From contig JBBCHM010000002.1 of the NCBI GenBank assembly GCA_037200045.1, positions 1,291,241 through 1,355,240 on the forward strand: a stretch of DNA of 64,000 bases, in the 5' to 3' direction. Below the pieces are notes generated by a model that was given only the letters and a program-made list of their open reading frames with translations, had not been told where the DNA came from and made no database searches. Positions 36,441-45,588 of this stretch are shown here, one piece after another. Within the stretch, counting starts at the first letter, position 1. Each line of letters begins with the position of its first letter. Source of the stretch: Rhizomicrobium sp. (GTDB taxonomy: Bacteria; Pseudomonadota; Alphaproteobacteria; Micropepsales; Micropepsaceae). The position numbers and the translations under genes were made by a program.

Positions 36441-36875
36441 ATGGAAGCCCGGATCGTTCCCTGCCCGCATTGCGACGCCGCCAACCGGGTTCCGGCCGGG
36501 CGCGCGCCGGGGGATGCTCGCTGCGGGCGCTGCCACAAGGCGTTGTTCGAGGGCCGGCCGCTGGCCCTGACGGCGGCGCGGTTCGACCGTCACGCCAATT
36601 CCGACCTGCCGCTGCTGGTCGATTTCTGGGCCGCGTGGTGCGGCCCGTGCCGGATGATGGCGCCCGGCTTCGAGAAGGCGGCCGCCCTGTTCGAGCCCAG
36701 GGCGCGTCTCGCCAAGGTCGATTCCGACGCCGAGGGCGCGCTGTCGGCGCGGTTCGCCATCCGCTCGATCCCGACGCTGATCCTGTTCCAGCGCGGCAGG
36801 GAGATCGCGCGGCTGTCGGGCGCGCTGCCGCCCGGCGAGCTCAACCACTGGATCGAGCAGCACCTGCCCGCCTAG
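36441..36875 (+). CDS. trxC: Thioredoxin 2 with N-terminal zinc ribbon
   Basis: A 144-residue oxidoreductase: zinc ribbon CPHCDAANRVP...CGRCHKALF (two CxxC pairs) fused to a thioredoxin domain with active site WAAWCGPCRMM and the cis-Pro segment IRSIPTLILF. This is the TrxC layout, a stress-induced cytoplasmic disulfide reductase in Gram-negatives. The final residues overlap by a few bases the stop of the convergent PAS gene. Identity is secure. Confidence 0.93.
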   Translation: MEARIVPCPHCDAANRVPAGRAPGDARCGRCHKALFEGRPLALTAARFDRHANSDLPLLVDFWAAWCGPCRMMAPGFEKAAALFEPRARLAKVDSDAEGALSARFAIRSIPTLILFQRGREIARLSGALPPGELNHWIEQHLPA

Positions 36876-37339
36876 GACACCGCCTGCGGATAGCTGCAGA
36901 ACAGGATGGTGCTCAGCCCGCCGCCGGCGCCCGCCAGCGGCAGCGCCACCTCGCAATGCCAATACGTCGCGCGGCCGAGCGGGACCGCGGAATTCGCGAC
37001 GACCGGCACGCCGGCCCGGATCGTGGCGTTCAGGATCGACCGCAATTGGCGCTTGATGTCGTCGGCGAGGACGTCGACGTTCAGCCCCGTCGCCTCCCGG
37101 CCGAAACGGCGGATGAGATTTGTACCCGAAAGGCGAAAGCGGAATTGCTGGTCGCCTGAGATCTCGATCAAAGCGAGGTTGCCGAGCCATGGTCGGAGGT
37201 CCTGCTCGGGTGTGCTGACCCCTGCCGGCATCGGCCGCCCGCCGCATTTCCGCAACCAGTACGAAATGAGCGATTGAAGGGCGGGCGGGAGCGAGCGGGT
37301 CTGGGCACCGAGGCGGTGGACATTCTGACGGTCCGGCAT
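36872..37339 (-). CDS. PAS-domain protein (PAS_5 family)
   Basis: A 155-residue single PAS protein of the PF07310 type common in alphaproteobacteria. Seen pattern: LRPWLGNLALIEISGD, FRLSGTNLIRRFGREATGLNVD, VVANSAVPLGR. No output domain is attached, so its ligand and partner are unknown. I use the ATG at MPDRQNVHRLG; the longer upstream reading is Arg-rich and unlike the family. The stop overlaps trxC by 4 bases tail to tail. Confidence 0.8.
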   Translation of the reverse strand: MPDRQNVHRLGAQTRSLPPALQSLISYWLRKCGGRPMPAGVSTPEQDLRPWLGNLALIEISGDQQFRFRLSGTNLIRRFGREATGLNVDVLADDIKRQLRSILNATIRAGVPVVANSAVPLGRATYWHCEVALPLAGAGGGLSTILFCSYPQAVS

Positions 37340-37648
37340 TCCTTCAATCGCAATTTTCGCGGCCAAGCGCGACACCCGGAAGAAGTGAGCGACGCGCGGA
37401 AAGAGCGGCCGGTGCGGAAGAATACCGGCCAGGACTCGACTCTTCTGCGCGCCGCCGCTTGACGCCCTCCGCATACCAACCCGATAAAGGTCGGGTTTCC
37501 GCGATTTGCGGACGACAAATCGCCCAGGCACCCATGAATATCACGGCTGTCCAGAACAAACTCGCGGTCCGCAAGTCTTCAAGCAGACAAAACTTTAGAT
37601 ATCGGACATTGCAACCTGCGGTCAAGAGAAAATTGTAGGAATTTCGGC

Positions 37649-38341
37649 GTGATCGGGAGAAAATCTAAAGGAAATCGCAGCTTCCCGAGGAATGTCGGGG
37701 AAGCTCCGGCAAATTTTCGGGTCGAATTGGGCGAACGGATACGCTGGCTGCTCGATCAGTTTCCCAATCGCGTCGAGGCGGCGGAGATCGCGGGCGTGAC
37801 GCCGGAGCATCTTGCCTCCTACATCGCCGGGCGCGCCAAGCCGCCCTTCGAACTCGTCGCGCGGCTCGCCGCCGCCAAGAACGTCTCGCTCGACTGGCTC
37901 GCCAGCGGCGAGGGATCGCGGCAGGCGGGCGAGGCGGAGCCCGACGGTTTCGTGTCGATCCCGGTCGCGCGCGACGCCGATGCGGGGCCGGACGGCGGCG
38001 AGGATGCGGTGCTGTTCTCGGCCGGCTTCCTGCACGGCCTGGGCGCCGCGGATATCGACAAGCTGCGCATCGTGGTCCAGCGCGGCGCCGCCAACGAGCC
38101 GGTGATCCGCGACGGCGACCTGCTGCTGGTCGACACCTCCAACGACCGCATCGCGCGCGACGGCCTCTATGTCTCGCTGCGCGACGGCCGGTACTTCGTG
38201 CGCTTCGTGGAGACGGCGCCGAACGGCACGGTGACGCTGAAGTCGCGCAATCCCGAATACGGCACGCAGACGCTCGCGCCCGAGGAAGCGGAGCAGTTGC
38301 GAATCTTCGGCCGCGTGCGCTGGCGCAGCGGCGCGGTCTGA
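37649..38341 (+). CDS. XRE-type repressor with S24 (LexA-like) peptidase domain
   Basis: A 230-residue regulator: helix-turn-helix near residues 30-75 (RVEAAEIAGVTPEHLASYIAGRAKPPFELV) and a C-terminal S24 domain with the Ser site VIRDGDLLLVDTS and Lys region GRYFVRFVETAPNG, as in phage CI-type repressors that cleave themselves on DNA damage. GTG start. Targets are not known; the adjacent PAS gene is on the other strand. Could be a stress regulator or a relic of a phage, but no other phage gene is nearby. Confidence 0.82.
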   Translation: MIGRKSKGNRSFPRNVGEAPANFRVELGERIRWLLDQFPNRVEAAEIAGVTPEHLASYIAGRAKPPFELVARLAAAKNVSLDWLASGEGSRQAGEAEPDGFVSIPVARDADAGPDGGEDAVLFSAGFLHGLGAADIDKLRIVVQRGAANEPVIRDGDLLLVDTSNDRIARDGLYVSLRDGRYFVRFVETAPNGTVTLKSRNPEYGTQTLAPEEAEQLRIFGRVRWRSGAV

Positions 38342-38345
38342 CCGC

Positions 38346-38933
38346 TCAGCCCTTCGCCTGCTTGCGCAGGCTCTCGCGCAGCTCGGCGTTCTGCGTGCGC
38401 GCGGCGGCCAGTTCGCGCTCGGTCTCGCGCAGCTGCGTGAGCAGGCGCTGCGCCGCCGCGGCGCCGCGCCGGGCCGCGAACTCGGTGCGCAAATTCATCA
38501 GCTCGGTCACGTCCTCGACGCTGTGGATGATCCACTTCACATAGCCGTCCGGTCCCATCACCGGAACGTTGAGCCAGCTCCAATAGCGCTCCGCGAAGGC
38601 GCCGGTGCCGTGCTCGCGGACGTCGTATTTCTGGACGTTCATGCGGTCGGGCTGGCGCGACTTGAGCACCTTCAAAAGCGAGGCGCGCAGATTCTGCACC
38701 CCGTCGGCGGCGGAGTCGCCGGGATTGTCGGGAAACACCTCGAACAGATGCCGCCCGAGGATCGCGTCGCGCTCCGTCATCGTCGCCGCGCAGAACGCAT
38801 CGTTCGCGGCCACGATCATGAAGCTCGGGTCGAGCACGAGATACAGCCCCGGCGTGCCGTCGAACACGACGGCGAATTCCGCCGTAGGCAGACGATTGGG
38901 ATCGACCGCGCCGTCTTCGGATGTAGCGGTCAT
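38346..38933 (-). CDS. PAS-domain sensory protein with C-terminal coiled coil
   Basis: A 195-residue protein: PAS fold (about residues 18-150) with VFDGTPGLYLVLDPSFMIVAANDAF and the VPVMGPDGYVKWIIHSVEDVTE end, then a coiled coil (LLTQLRETERELAAARTQNAELRESLRK). It lacks a kinase, cyclase or helix-turn-helix output, so it is probably an adaptor or a stand-alone sensor. It is convergent with the S24 regulator gene with only 4 bases between stops. Ligand unknown. Confidence 0.78.
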   Translation of the reverse strand: MTATSEDGAVDPNRLPTAEFAVVFDGTPGLYLVLDPSFMIVAANDAFCAATMTERDAILGRHLFEVFPDNPGDSAADGVQNLRASLLKVLKSRQPDRMNVQKYDVREHGTGAFAERYWSWLNVPVMGPDGYVKWIIHSVEDVTELMNLRTEFAARRGAAAAQRLLTQLRETERELAAARTQNAELRESLRKQAKG

Positions 38934-39103
38934 GGCATCCGCAGGACTTCAAAATACGCCCGGGAATATTGGACGAAACGCGCATCGCGGCATCCCCCTT
39001 GTTTTGGGGGGCGTGGACGCGCGGGCGCTCTACCGCGAGTAGAAACGCGGATCGCGGCCCGCGCCGCCGCGCGCAACCGTAGGACGCGCCGGCCGCGCGC
39101 GCC

Positions 39104-39592
39104 TCATCGCCAGTGATCCAGTTCGATCCACCAATCGCCCTCGATGTTCTTCTCGAAGGAGGCGATCGCGACGCGCTTGTCGAGATAGTCGTTCAGGTCC
39201 TTCGGCGGCGGCTCCTTGATCTCGATGATGCGGTAGAGCGGCGGCCCATAGCGGTACTTCTTGTAGGCGGCGGGCTCGCCGACGCCGGCCGACCACACCT
39301 CGATCCAGAGCTGGCAGCCGCGGATGTATTTCACGCCCGCGGCACCCAGCGTGCCGAGCAGGGCGCGCAGGCGCTTCTCGTCCGCCGGCGGCATCTGCGG
39401 CTGCGCCCAGGGCGGATCGCGCATCACGGTGAGATCGTATTTGAGCTTGCACAGATCGGTGCGCAGCGTCTCGAACGCGGCGCGCCGGGCGCGGAAGCTC
39501 GCGGCCATCTCGTTGTCGGTCGGCGGCGCCTTGCCGCAACCCGCGAGCACGAGCGCGGCCGCCAGGAACGCGGCGAAACGAACAAGGTTCAT
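39104..39592 (-). CDS. Hypothetical lipoprotein
   Basis: A 162-residue protein with a lipobox (AAALVLAGCGKAPP) and otherwise unrecognised sequence rich in Tyr and Trp (IEVWSAGVGEPAAYKKYRYG, GDWWIELDHWR). It ends shortly before an unstructured intergenic stretch. Two further Cys (LCKLKY, RGCQLW) could form a disulfide. Transcribed together with the next minus-strand gene upstream, 117 bases away. Function unknown. Confidence 0.6.
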   Translation of the reverse strand: MNLVRFAAFLAAALVLAGCGKAPPTDNEMAASFRARRAAFETLRTDLCKLKYDLTVMRDPPWAQPQMPPADEKRLRALLGTLGAAGVKYIRGCQLWIEVWSAGVGEPAAYKKYRYGPPLYRIIEIKEPPPKDLNDYLDKRVAIASFEKNIEGDWWIELDHWR

Positions 39593-39709
39593 CGCGGCGG
39601 AATTTCCCGCTTCGCGAATTCCGCGTCCAGGCTGCTGCGCTGTGTCGCCGGCATGGTCACTCCCCTGCAGAAGCCTACATCAAGCCCGCCGGACGCGGCC
39701 GAGGCAATA

Positions 39710-40051
39710 TCAGCCGGCGCGCTGGCCGATCTGCTCGGGCACGAACGGCCCCAGCACGCAGATCTGGTTGGTCCGCAGCACACGGATGGATTGCGTGCCG
39801 CCGCAGATCTCGTCCAGCGGCGTGACATAGACGAAGCCGTTGAAGTTGAGGCCCAGGCACGGCGTGCGCAGATGGCTGGCATAGACCCTGCCGTCCTTCA
39901 GGCGGAACAGGAGCTTCTTCGGGTTGACCACGGTCGTGCGGTCGATCAGGCGGGATTTCAGGCAGATCCGGGCATGCTGCTGCTGCTGCGCCGCCGCCGG
40001 CGCGGTCAGGGCGAGGACGGCCAGGGCGCCTAGAATGGCAAAACATCTCAT
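39710..40051 (-). CDS. Exported small protein with three to four Cys
   Basis: A 113-residue secreted protein: signal peptide (FAILGALAVLALTAPAAA), then a Gln-rich start and a beta-rich domain with ARICLKSRLIDRTTVVNPKKLLFRL and TPCLGLNFNGFVYVTP, ICGGTQSI, ICVLGPF. The Cys spacing suggests two disulfides. It resembles small periplasmic proteins of unknown function (DUF6491-like), but I am not sure of the family. Divergent from thrS. Confidence 0.6.
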   Translation of the reverse strand: MRCFAILGALAVLALTAPAAAQQQQHARICLKSRLIDRTTVVNPKKLLFRLKDGRVYASHLRTPCLGLNFNGFVYVTPLDEICGGTQSIRVLRTNQICVLGPFVPEQIGQRAG

Positions 40052-40197
40052 GTCGTTTCTCCAAATATAGTGTGCCGCTCCGCGACGAGTTTCACCCGGC
40101 GGCGGCGCCGCGCATAGCTGAAATCCGGGCCCATTCCTTGACTTGCGGCGCGACTTCGACTCATGGTCCGCCCTCTCTTCCGTATGGAGACTGGACC

Positions 40198-42174
40198 ATG
40201 TCCGCCGCCTCGCCGATCCACATCACCCTGCCCGACGGCAAGACCCTGGATTTCAACTCGGGCGTGACGGGCGCGCAAATCGCCGCTTCCATCGGTCCGG
40301 GCCTCGCCAAGGCGGCGCTGATCGTCGAAGTGAACGGCAAGCAATGGGACCTGTTCCGCCCGATCGAACGGGACGCCAATGTCCGCATCATCACAAGGAA
40401 AGACCCCGAGGCGCTGGAGCTGATCCGCCACGACGCCGCGCATGTGCTCGCGATGGCGGTGCAGGATCTCTATCCCGGAACCCAGGTGACCATCGGCCCG
40501 GCGATCGAGGACGGCTTCTATTACGACTTCGCGCGCGCCGAGCCGTTCACCCCGGAAGACCTGCCGAAGATCGAAGCCAAGATGCACGAGATCGTGAAGG
40601 CGGCGCTGCCGACCGCGCGCGAAGTGTGGCCGCGCGCCAAGGCGATCCAGCACTTCAAGGACATCGGCGAGACCTACAAGGCCGAGCTGATCGAGAGCAT
40701 TCCATCCGACGAGGACGTGTCGATCTACTATCACGGCAACTGGCACGATCTGTGCCGCGGCCCGCATTTCGCGACCACCGCGCCGATCGGCGACGCCTTC
40801 AAGCTGACCAAGATCGCCGGCGCCTATTGGCGCGGCGACGCCAAGAACGCGCAGCTCCAGCGCATCTACGGCACCGCCTGGCGCGACCAGAAGGAATTAG
40901 ACGCCCATCTCGAACGGCTGGCCGAGCAGGAGAAGCGCGACCACCGCCGCATCGGCCGCGACCTGGAACTGTTCACCTTCTCGCCGGAGGTCGGCGCCGG
41001 CCTGCCCCTGTGGATGCCCAACGGCATGGTGATCCGCCAGGAGCTGGAATTCCTCGCGGTGCAGGAGGAGCGGCGCGACGGCTACAAGCGCGTGTCGACT
41101 CCGGAGATCACCAAGGAAAATCTCTACATCCGCTCGCGGCATCTCGCCTACTACGGCGACGACATGTACTCGCCGATCGATATCGAGGGCGAGAACTACT
41201 ACCTCAAGCCGATGAACTGCCCGCATCACCACATGATCTATCTGGCGACGCGGCACTCTTATCGTGAACTTCCCCTGCGGCTCGCGGAATACGGCCATTG
41301 CTATCGCTACGAGGCGTCGGGCGGATTGTCGGGGCTGATGCGCGTGCGCGGCTTCACCCAGAACGACGCGCATATCTATTGCCGCTTCGACCAGGCCAAG
41401 GACGAGTTCCTGAAGGTGATGCGCCTGCATGCCCGCTATTACGACCTGATGGGCATCAAGGACTATTACATGCGCTTCTCGCTGCCCGACCTGACCAAGA
41501 AGCACAATTTCGTCGACGAGCCGGAAAGCTGGCGCGCCTCGGGCGAGATCATCCGCGCGGCGATGACCGAGAGCGGCCTGCCCTATGTCGAGGCCGAGGG
41601 CGAGGCCGCGTTCTACGGCCCCAAGGTCGACTTCATGATCAAGAGCGTGATCGGGACCGAGTATGCGATCTCGACCAACCAGCTCGACTTCATGGCGACC
41701 AAGACTTTCGGCCTCTCCTATATCGGCGAGGACGGCGGCGAGCATCCGGTCTATGTGATCCATCGCGCGCCCTTGGGCAGCCACGAGCGCTTCACCGCCT
41801 TCCTGATCGAGCATTACGCCGGCAACTTCCCGACCTGGCTGGCGCCGGTGCAGGCGCGGGTGATTCCGATCAGCGAGAAGGCATTCGACTACGGCCACAA
41901 GGTCGTGGACGCGATCTTCCAGGCGCCGGTCGTCAACGGCACCACCGGCCTGCGCGTCGACATCGACACCAGCAACGAGCGCATGCAGAAGAAGATCCGC
42001 GACGCCCAGCTCAAGAAGATCCCCTACATGCTGGTAGTCGGCGAGCGCGAGGCGGCGGAAGGAAAAGTCGCGGTGCGTCTGCGTTCCGGCAAGGATCTGG
42101 GGCCGATGCCGCTCGAAACCGTCATAGAACGGCTGAAAAAGGAAGCCGAATCCCGTGTGGATGTGGCCGAATAG
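40198..42174 (+). CDS. thrS: Threonyl-tRNA synthetase
   Basis: A 658-residue class II synthetase that charges tRNA-Thr. Order: TGS domain (ITLPDGKTLDF), N2 editing domain (HDAAHVLAMAVQDLYPG, with the HxxxH and Cys-containing later CRGPHF), catalytic core with the zinc ligands in MNCPHHHMIY (motif 2 region), and the anticodon-binding domain near the C-terminus. GGAGA precedes the ATG. It is followed by infC, an arrangement shared with many bacteria. Identity is certain. Confidence 0.98.
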   Translation: MSAASPIHITLPDGKTLDFNSGVTGAQIAASIGPGLAKAALIVEVNGKQWDLFRPIERDANVRIITRKDPEALELIRHDAAHVLAMAVQDLYPGTQVTIGPAIEDGFYYDFARAEPFTPEDLPKIEAKMHEIVKAALPTAREVWPRAKAIQHFKDIGETYKAELIESIPSDEDVSIYYHGNWHDLCRGPHFATTAPIGDAFKLTKIAGAYWRGDAKNAQLQRIYGTAWRDQKELDAHLERLAEQEKRDHRRIGRDLELFTFSPEVGAGLPLWMPNGMVIRQELEFLAVQEERRDGYKRVSTPEITKENLYIRSRHLAYYGDDMYSPIDIEGENYYLKPMNCPHHHMIYLATRHSYRELPLRLAEYGHCYRYEASGGLSGLMRVRGFTQNDAHIYCRFDQAKDEFLKVMRLHARYYDLMGIKDYYMRFSLPDLTKKHNFVDEPESWRASGEIIRAAMTESGLPYVEAEGEAAFYGPKVDFMIKSVIGTEYAISTNQLDFMATKTFGLSYIGEDGGEHPVYVIHRAPLGSHERFTAFLIEHYAGNFPTWLAPVQARVIPISEKAFDYGHKVVDAIFQAPVVNGTTGLRVDIDTSNERMQKKIRDAQLKKIPYMLVVGEREAAEGKVAVRLRSGKDLGPMPLETVIERLKKEAESRVDVAE

Positions 42175-42347
42175 CCCTTGCGTTAACGGATTTGGCTCCT
42201 ATTCTTAAGGGGTCAACCGTCGCCCCGCGCGACGCTTTGCGAGGACACCCCGCCACGCCGCAGAACCGGACATCGTTTCGCGAGGCATAACGGCAAGGGT
42301 CCTCGCGGAATGCGTTTTCGCGTGGGCGCAAATGAGGAGAGAAAGTC

Positions 42348-42893
42348 ATAGTCCCCAGACGTTTTCAGCAGCCCGACAAGGCTCCGGCCAAGGGCGGCCC
42401 CCGCGTGAACGAGGAGATCTTTTCGCGCACCATCCTTCTGATCGGCGACGACGGCCATAAGTACGGCGAGATCGGCCTCGACGAAGGCCGCGCCATCGCG
42501 GAAGAAAAAGGCTTCGACCTGGTCGAGGTGTCGCCCGAGGCGAAGCCTCCCGTGGTCAAGCTGATGGACTACGGCAAGTTCAAATACGAACAGCAGAAGA
42601 AGGCCGCCGAGGCGCGCAAGAAGCAGAAGGTCATCGAGATCAAGGAGATCAAGATGCGCCCGACCATCGACGACCACGACTACGACACCAAGATGAAGCA
42701 GATGCGCCGCTTCTTCGACGAGGGCGACAAGGTCAAGGTCACGCTGCGCTTCCGCGGCCGCGAGATGGCGCACCAGAATCTCGGCATGGACCTGCTCAAC
42801 CGCGTCCACAAGGACGTCGAGCCGGTCGCCAAGATGGAACAGTGGCCGAAGATGGAAGGCCGCCAGATGATGATGGTCTTGGCCCCGCGCTGA
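42348..42893 (+). CDS. infC: Translation initiation factor IF-3, probable AUA start
   Basis: A 181-residue IF-3 if it starts at ATA 42348, giving a Met-Val-Pro-Arg-Arg N-terminus before [13 protein letters not shown]. An AGGAG site lies 8 bases before this ATA. The usual codon GTG at 42405 starts at the conserved NEEI itself and would cut off the N-terminal lead seen in relatives. infC is known to use rare start codons (AUU in E. coli) because IF-3 discriminates against them, which gives autoregulation. Later motifs [30 protein letters not shown] are canonical. The start choice is inference; identity is certain. Confidence 0.93.
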   Translation: MVPRRFQQPDKAPAKGGPRVNEEIFSRTILLIGDDGHKYGEIGLDEGRAIAEEKGFDLVEVSPEAKPPVVKLMDYGKFKYEQQKKAAEARKKQKVIEIKEIKMRPTIDDHDYDTKMKQMRRFFDEGDKVKVTLRFRGREMAHQNLGMDLLNRVHKDVEPVAKMEQWPKMEGRQMMMVLAPR

Positions 42894-42900
42894 GCCATCG

Positions 42901-43767
42901 ATGAGACGGACGACACTTATCGGAGCGCTGGCGGCGATGGCCGCCGGCGCTCTTTCTTTTTCCACCGCCGCCGAACTGCCGCCCGACATGGCGGCGATGA
43001 ACCAGCCCCAGGCACCGTTCAAGATCGCCGACGATCTCTATTACGTCGGCGCGAGCGACGTGACGTCCTATCTGATCGTGACGCGGGACGGCTACATCCT
43101 GCTCGATGGCGGGTTTGCGCAGACCGCGCCGATGATCCTCGGTCATATCCGCGCGCTCGGCTTCGATCCCAAAGGGATCAAATACATCCTGAACAGCCAC
43201 GCCCATTTCGATCACGCTGGCGGCATCGCGGCGATCCGCGCCGCGACCGGGGCGAAATTCGTCGCCAGCGCGCCGGATGCGCCGGCGCTGGAAGCGGGCG
43301 GCGCGGACTTCCCACCGGCCAGGCCGGACCGCATTATCGCCGACGGCGAGCGCGTGACGCTGGGCGGCGTGGCGATCACCGCGCACATCACGGCGGGCCA
43401 CACCAAGGGCTGCACGAGTTGGACGCTGCCGGTGACGATGGACGGCAAGACGGAAAACGCGCTGTTCCTGTGCAGCCTATCGGTGCTGTCGAGCTACCGG
43501 CTGATCGGCGATCCGCGCTATCCGAACCAGGCGGCGGATTACGAGAAATCCTTCGCGACGCTGGACGGACTGAAATGCGACGTGTTCCTCGGCGCGCATG
43601 GCCAGTTCTTCGACATGAAGGAAAAGACGGCGCGGCTCGGCGCCAAACCCAATCCGTTCATCGACCCGCGAGGCTGCCGCGCCTTCTTCGCCAAGGCGCG
43701 GGCCGCGTTCGACAAGCGGCTGGCCGAATGCAAGGCCGATCCGGCCTGCGGCAAGACGGAAGAGTGA
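42901..43767 (+). CDS. Subclass B3 metallo-beta-lactamase-like enzyme
   Basis: A 288-residue secreted protein: signal peptide (LIGALAAMAAGALSFSTAA) and an MBL fold with H100-x-H102-x-D104-H105 in NSHAHFDHAGG, H167 in AGHTKGCTSW, and H233 in GAHGQFFD: all zinc ligands of subclass B3 enzymes. N-terminal YYVGASDVTSYLIVTRDGYI and the CSLSVLSSYR segment also match this subclass. It would hydrolyse beta-lactams in the periplasm. It lies right after infC and was probably inherited in the chromosome rather than on a mobile unit. Activity is not shown. Confidence 0.85.
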   Translation: MRRTTLIGALAAMAAGALSFSTAAELPPDMAAMNQPQAPFKIADDLYYVGASDVTSYLIVTRDGYILLDGGFAQTAPMILGHIRALGFDPKGIKYILNSHAHFDHAGGIAAIRAATGAKFVASAPDAPALEAGGADFPPARPDRIIADGERVTLGGVAITAHITAGHTKGCTSWTLPVTMDGKTENALFLCSLSVLSSYRLIGDPRYPNQAADYEKSFATLDGLKCDVFLGAHGQFFDMKEKTARLGAKPNPFIDPRGCRAFFAKARAAFDKRLAECKADPACGKTEE

Positions 43768-43768
43768 T

Positions 43769-44371
43769 TCAGTAAACCGTCCGGGCCGAAACCGGGATCG
43801 CGGCGGTGCGCGGGCGCTCGATCGGCGCCGGCGCGGGCTCGCGCTGCGCCAGCATCGTCTGCGGCACGCCGCTGATCGCCTTGTAGGCGACGCGGCCGTC
43901 CTGCACCAGCAGCGTCACCGCCGCCTCGCGCGTCGCCGCGTTGGCCGAGCCCAGGCCGAAGGAGGCGAACATGCCGGAGCCGCTTCTCTGGTCGCCGGGC
44001 TTGAACACCAGCGCGGTGCAGCGGTCGCGCGCCTCGATGCATTCCTGCAGCGCCGCGTCCATCCGGTCGAATTTGCGCGAATCGCCGGCGAACCGCTCCA
44101 TGACGCCGAGATAGGAAAGAACCTGGACATTCGCGGTCGTGGTGTCGAAGCCGAGCGCCGCGAGCTGGGAGGCGCGGGTCTCGCCCGGCTGCACTCTTAT
44201 ATAAGCGGTGGCGAGGTCCTGCAGGGAGCGGAGCTGGCTGCTGCTGGGGCTGTCGGAGGAGGGGCGCGGCAGCAAAGTCAGCGTGCCGCATCCCAGCAAC
44301 GCCACCGTTACCACCAAAAGCGCAATCGAAGCGGCGTAGCGGAGTGAGCCGCTACCCTGTCCCTCGTTCAT
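43769..44371 (-). CDS. Hypothetical lipoprotein
   Basis: A 200-residue lipoprotein: lipobox (VVTVALLGCGTLT) and a Ser-rich linker (PRPSSDSPSSSQLRS), then ETRASQLAALGFDTTTANVQ, which faintly resembles the start of BamE/SmpA-type outer-membrane lipoproteins. No further motif is clear. I take the ATG preceded by GGGGACC. It is convergent with the metallo-beta-lactamase gene. Function unknown. Confidence 0.6.
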   Translation of the reverse strand: MNEGQGSGSLRYAASIALLVVTVALLGCGTLTLLPRPSSDSPSSSQLRSLQDLATAYIRVQPGETRASQLAALGFDTTTANVQVLSYLGVMERFAGDSRKFDRMDAALQECIEARDRCTALVFKPGDQRSGSGMFASFGLGSANAATREAAVTLLVQDGRVAYKAISGVPQTMLAQREPAPAPIERPRTAAIPVSARTVY

Positions 44372-44466
44372 GGTCCCCAACGCCCGCCATATTTTGGTTG
44401 CCCAATCCTAAACACGTTGTTGTGGATAAGAAAAGCTGATCGGGCGCAAATGGTAACCCAGTATGG

Positions 44467-45459
44467 TTACGGATCGGTGATGGACGCACAGCAGCGCACA
44501 ACCATGGCGATATCGGCGTTGCCGCCGGACAGAACGACCGCGATGGCCTTGTTTCTGGTATCGAATTTGCCCGCGAGCACCGCCGCCAGGGCGGCCGCGC
44601 CGCCCGGCTCGACGACGATTTTCAACCGCTGGAAGGCATAGCTGACGGCCCTTTCGAGCTCCGGGTCCGTCACGGTACGCACTTCAGCCACAAATTTTTT
44701 CGCAAGCGCGAAGGGGATATGGCCGGGCGCCGGCGCCATCAGGGCATCGGCGATCGACAGGGCGCCGCCCGGGGCGGCCGTCCGCGCGCCGGCCGCCAGC
44801 GACCGGCGCATGCCGTCGAAGCCCTCCGGCTCGACGCCGATCACCCGCGTCGCCGGACTGGTGCCGGACAGGGCGAGCGCGATTCCGGTCAGCAAGCCGC
44901 CGCCGCCGCAGGGCGAGACGACCGAATCGAGGACGACGCCGGCGGCCTTCGCGTCGGCGGCGATCTCCAGCCCGATCGTCCCCTGCCCCGCGACCACCAT
45001 GGCGTTGTCGAAGGGCTGGATCAGGGTCGCGCCGGTGCGCTCGACGATGGCCTGCGCGATGGCTTCGCGGTCGTCGGTCAGCCGGTCGTAGAACACGATG
45101 GTCGCACCGAGCCGGCGCGTGCCGGCGATCTTGGCCTGCGGCGCATCCTTCGGCATCACGATGGTTGCCGGCAGGCCGAACTGCGCCGCCGCGGCCGCCA
45201 CGCCCTGGGCGTGGTTGCCCGACGAGAAGGCGACGACGCCGCCGGCGCGCTTGTCGGGCGGGATCTGCAGCACCGTGTTGACGGCGCCGCGGAATTTGAA
45301 CGAGCCGGTGCGCTGCAACGGCTCGGGCTTGAGGAAGATGCGTCCGCCGGCGCGGGCGTTGAGCTCGGCGTTCTCCAGAAGCGGCGTGCGCACCGCATAG
45401 GGCGCGATCCGCGCCGCGGCGGCTTCGACATCGGCGAAGGTGGGGAGGGCGATGGACAT
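44467..45459 (-). CDS. Threonine/serine dehydratase (PLP)
   Basis: A 330-residue fold-type II PLP enzyme. The PLP lysine sits in RTGSFKFRGAVN, followed by SSGNHAQGVAAAA and the phosphate-binding GGGGLLTGIAL; EPGGAAALAAVL is near the end. It removes ammonia from L-threonine or L-serine to give 2-oxobutyrate or pyruvate. It lacks the C-terminal regulatory domain of IlvA, so it resembles catabolic TdcB or serine racemase-like enzymes. The ATG starts MSIALPTFADV. Cytoplasmic; substrate preference is uncertain. Confidence 0.88.
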   Translation of the reverse strand: MSIALPTFADVEAAAARIAPYAVRTPLLENAELNARAGGRIFLKPEPLQRTGSFKFRGAVNTVLQIPPDKRAGGVVAFSSGNHAQGVAAAAAQFGLPATIVMPKDAPQAKIAGTRRLGATIVFYDRLTDDREAIAQAIVERTGATLIQPFDNAMVVAGQGTIGLEIAADAKAAGVVLDSVVSPCGGGGLLTGIALALSGTSPATRVIGVEPEGFDGMRRSLAAGARTAAPGGALSIADALMAPAPGHIPFALAKKFVAEVRTVTDPELERAVSYAFQRLKIVVEPGGAAALAAVLAGKFDTRNKAIAVVLSGGNADIAMVVRCCASITDP

Positions 45460-45588
45460 GGCGACCTGTCGGTTGGGGCGTCTTGTTTTATCCTCACCTG
45501 GCGCAAAACGCGCTCGTCATCGTCGTCATATCCGGCATTCTGCCTTACGGCTGGTTCGAGCGGCGCGGCTGGCTGTAGACTGACCGCG

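Noticed and set aside
37649..38341. Idea that the XRE-S24 regulator marks a prophage
   Set aside because: No integrase, capsid, tail or lysis gene lies within 15 kb on either side, so a chromosomal regulator is simpler.
42175..42347. Attenuator or leader peptide before infC
   Set aside because: The stretch contains small hairpins but none with a clear alternative terminator and no run of Thr codons, so I do not call a control element.
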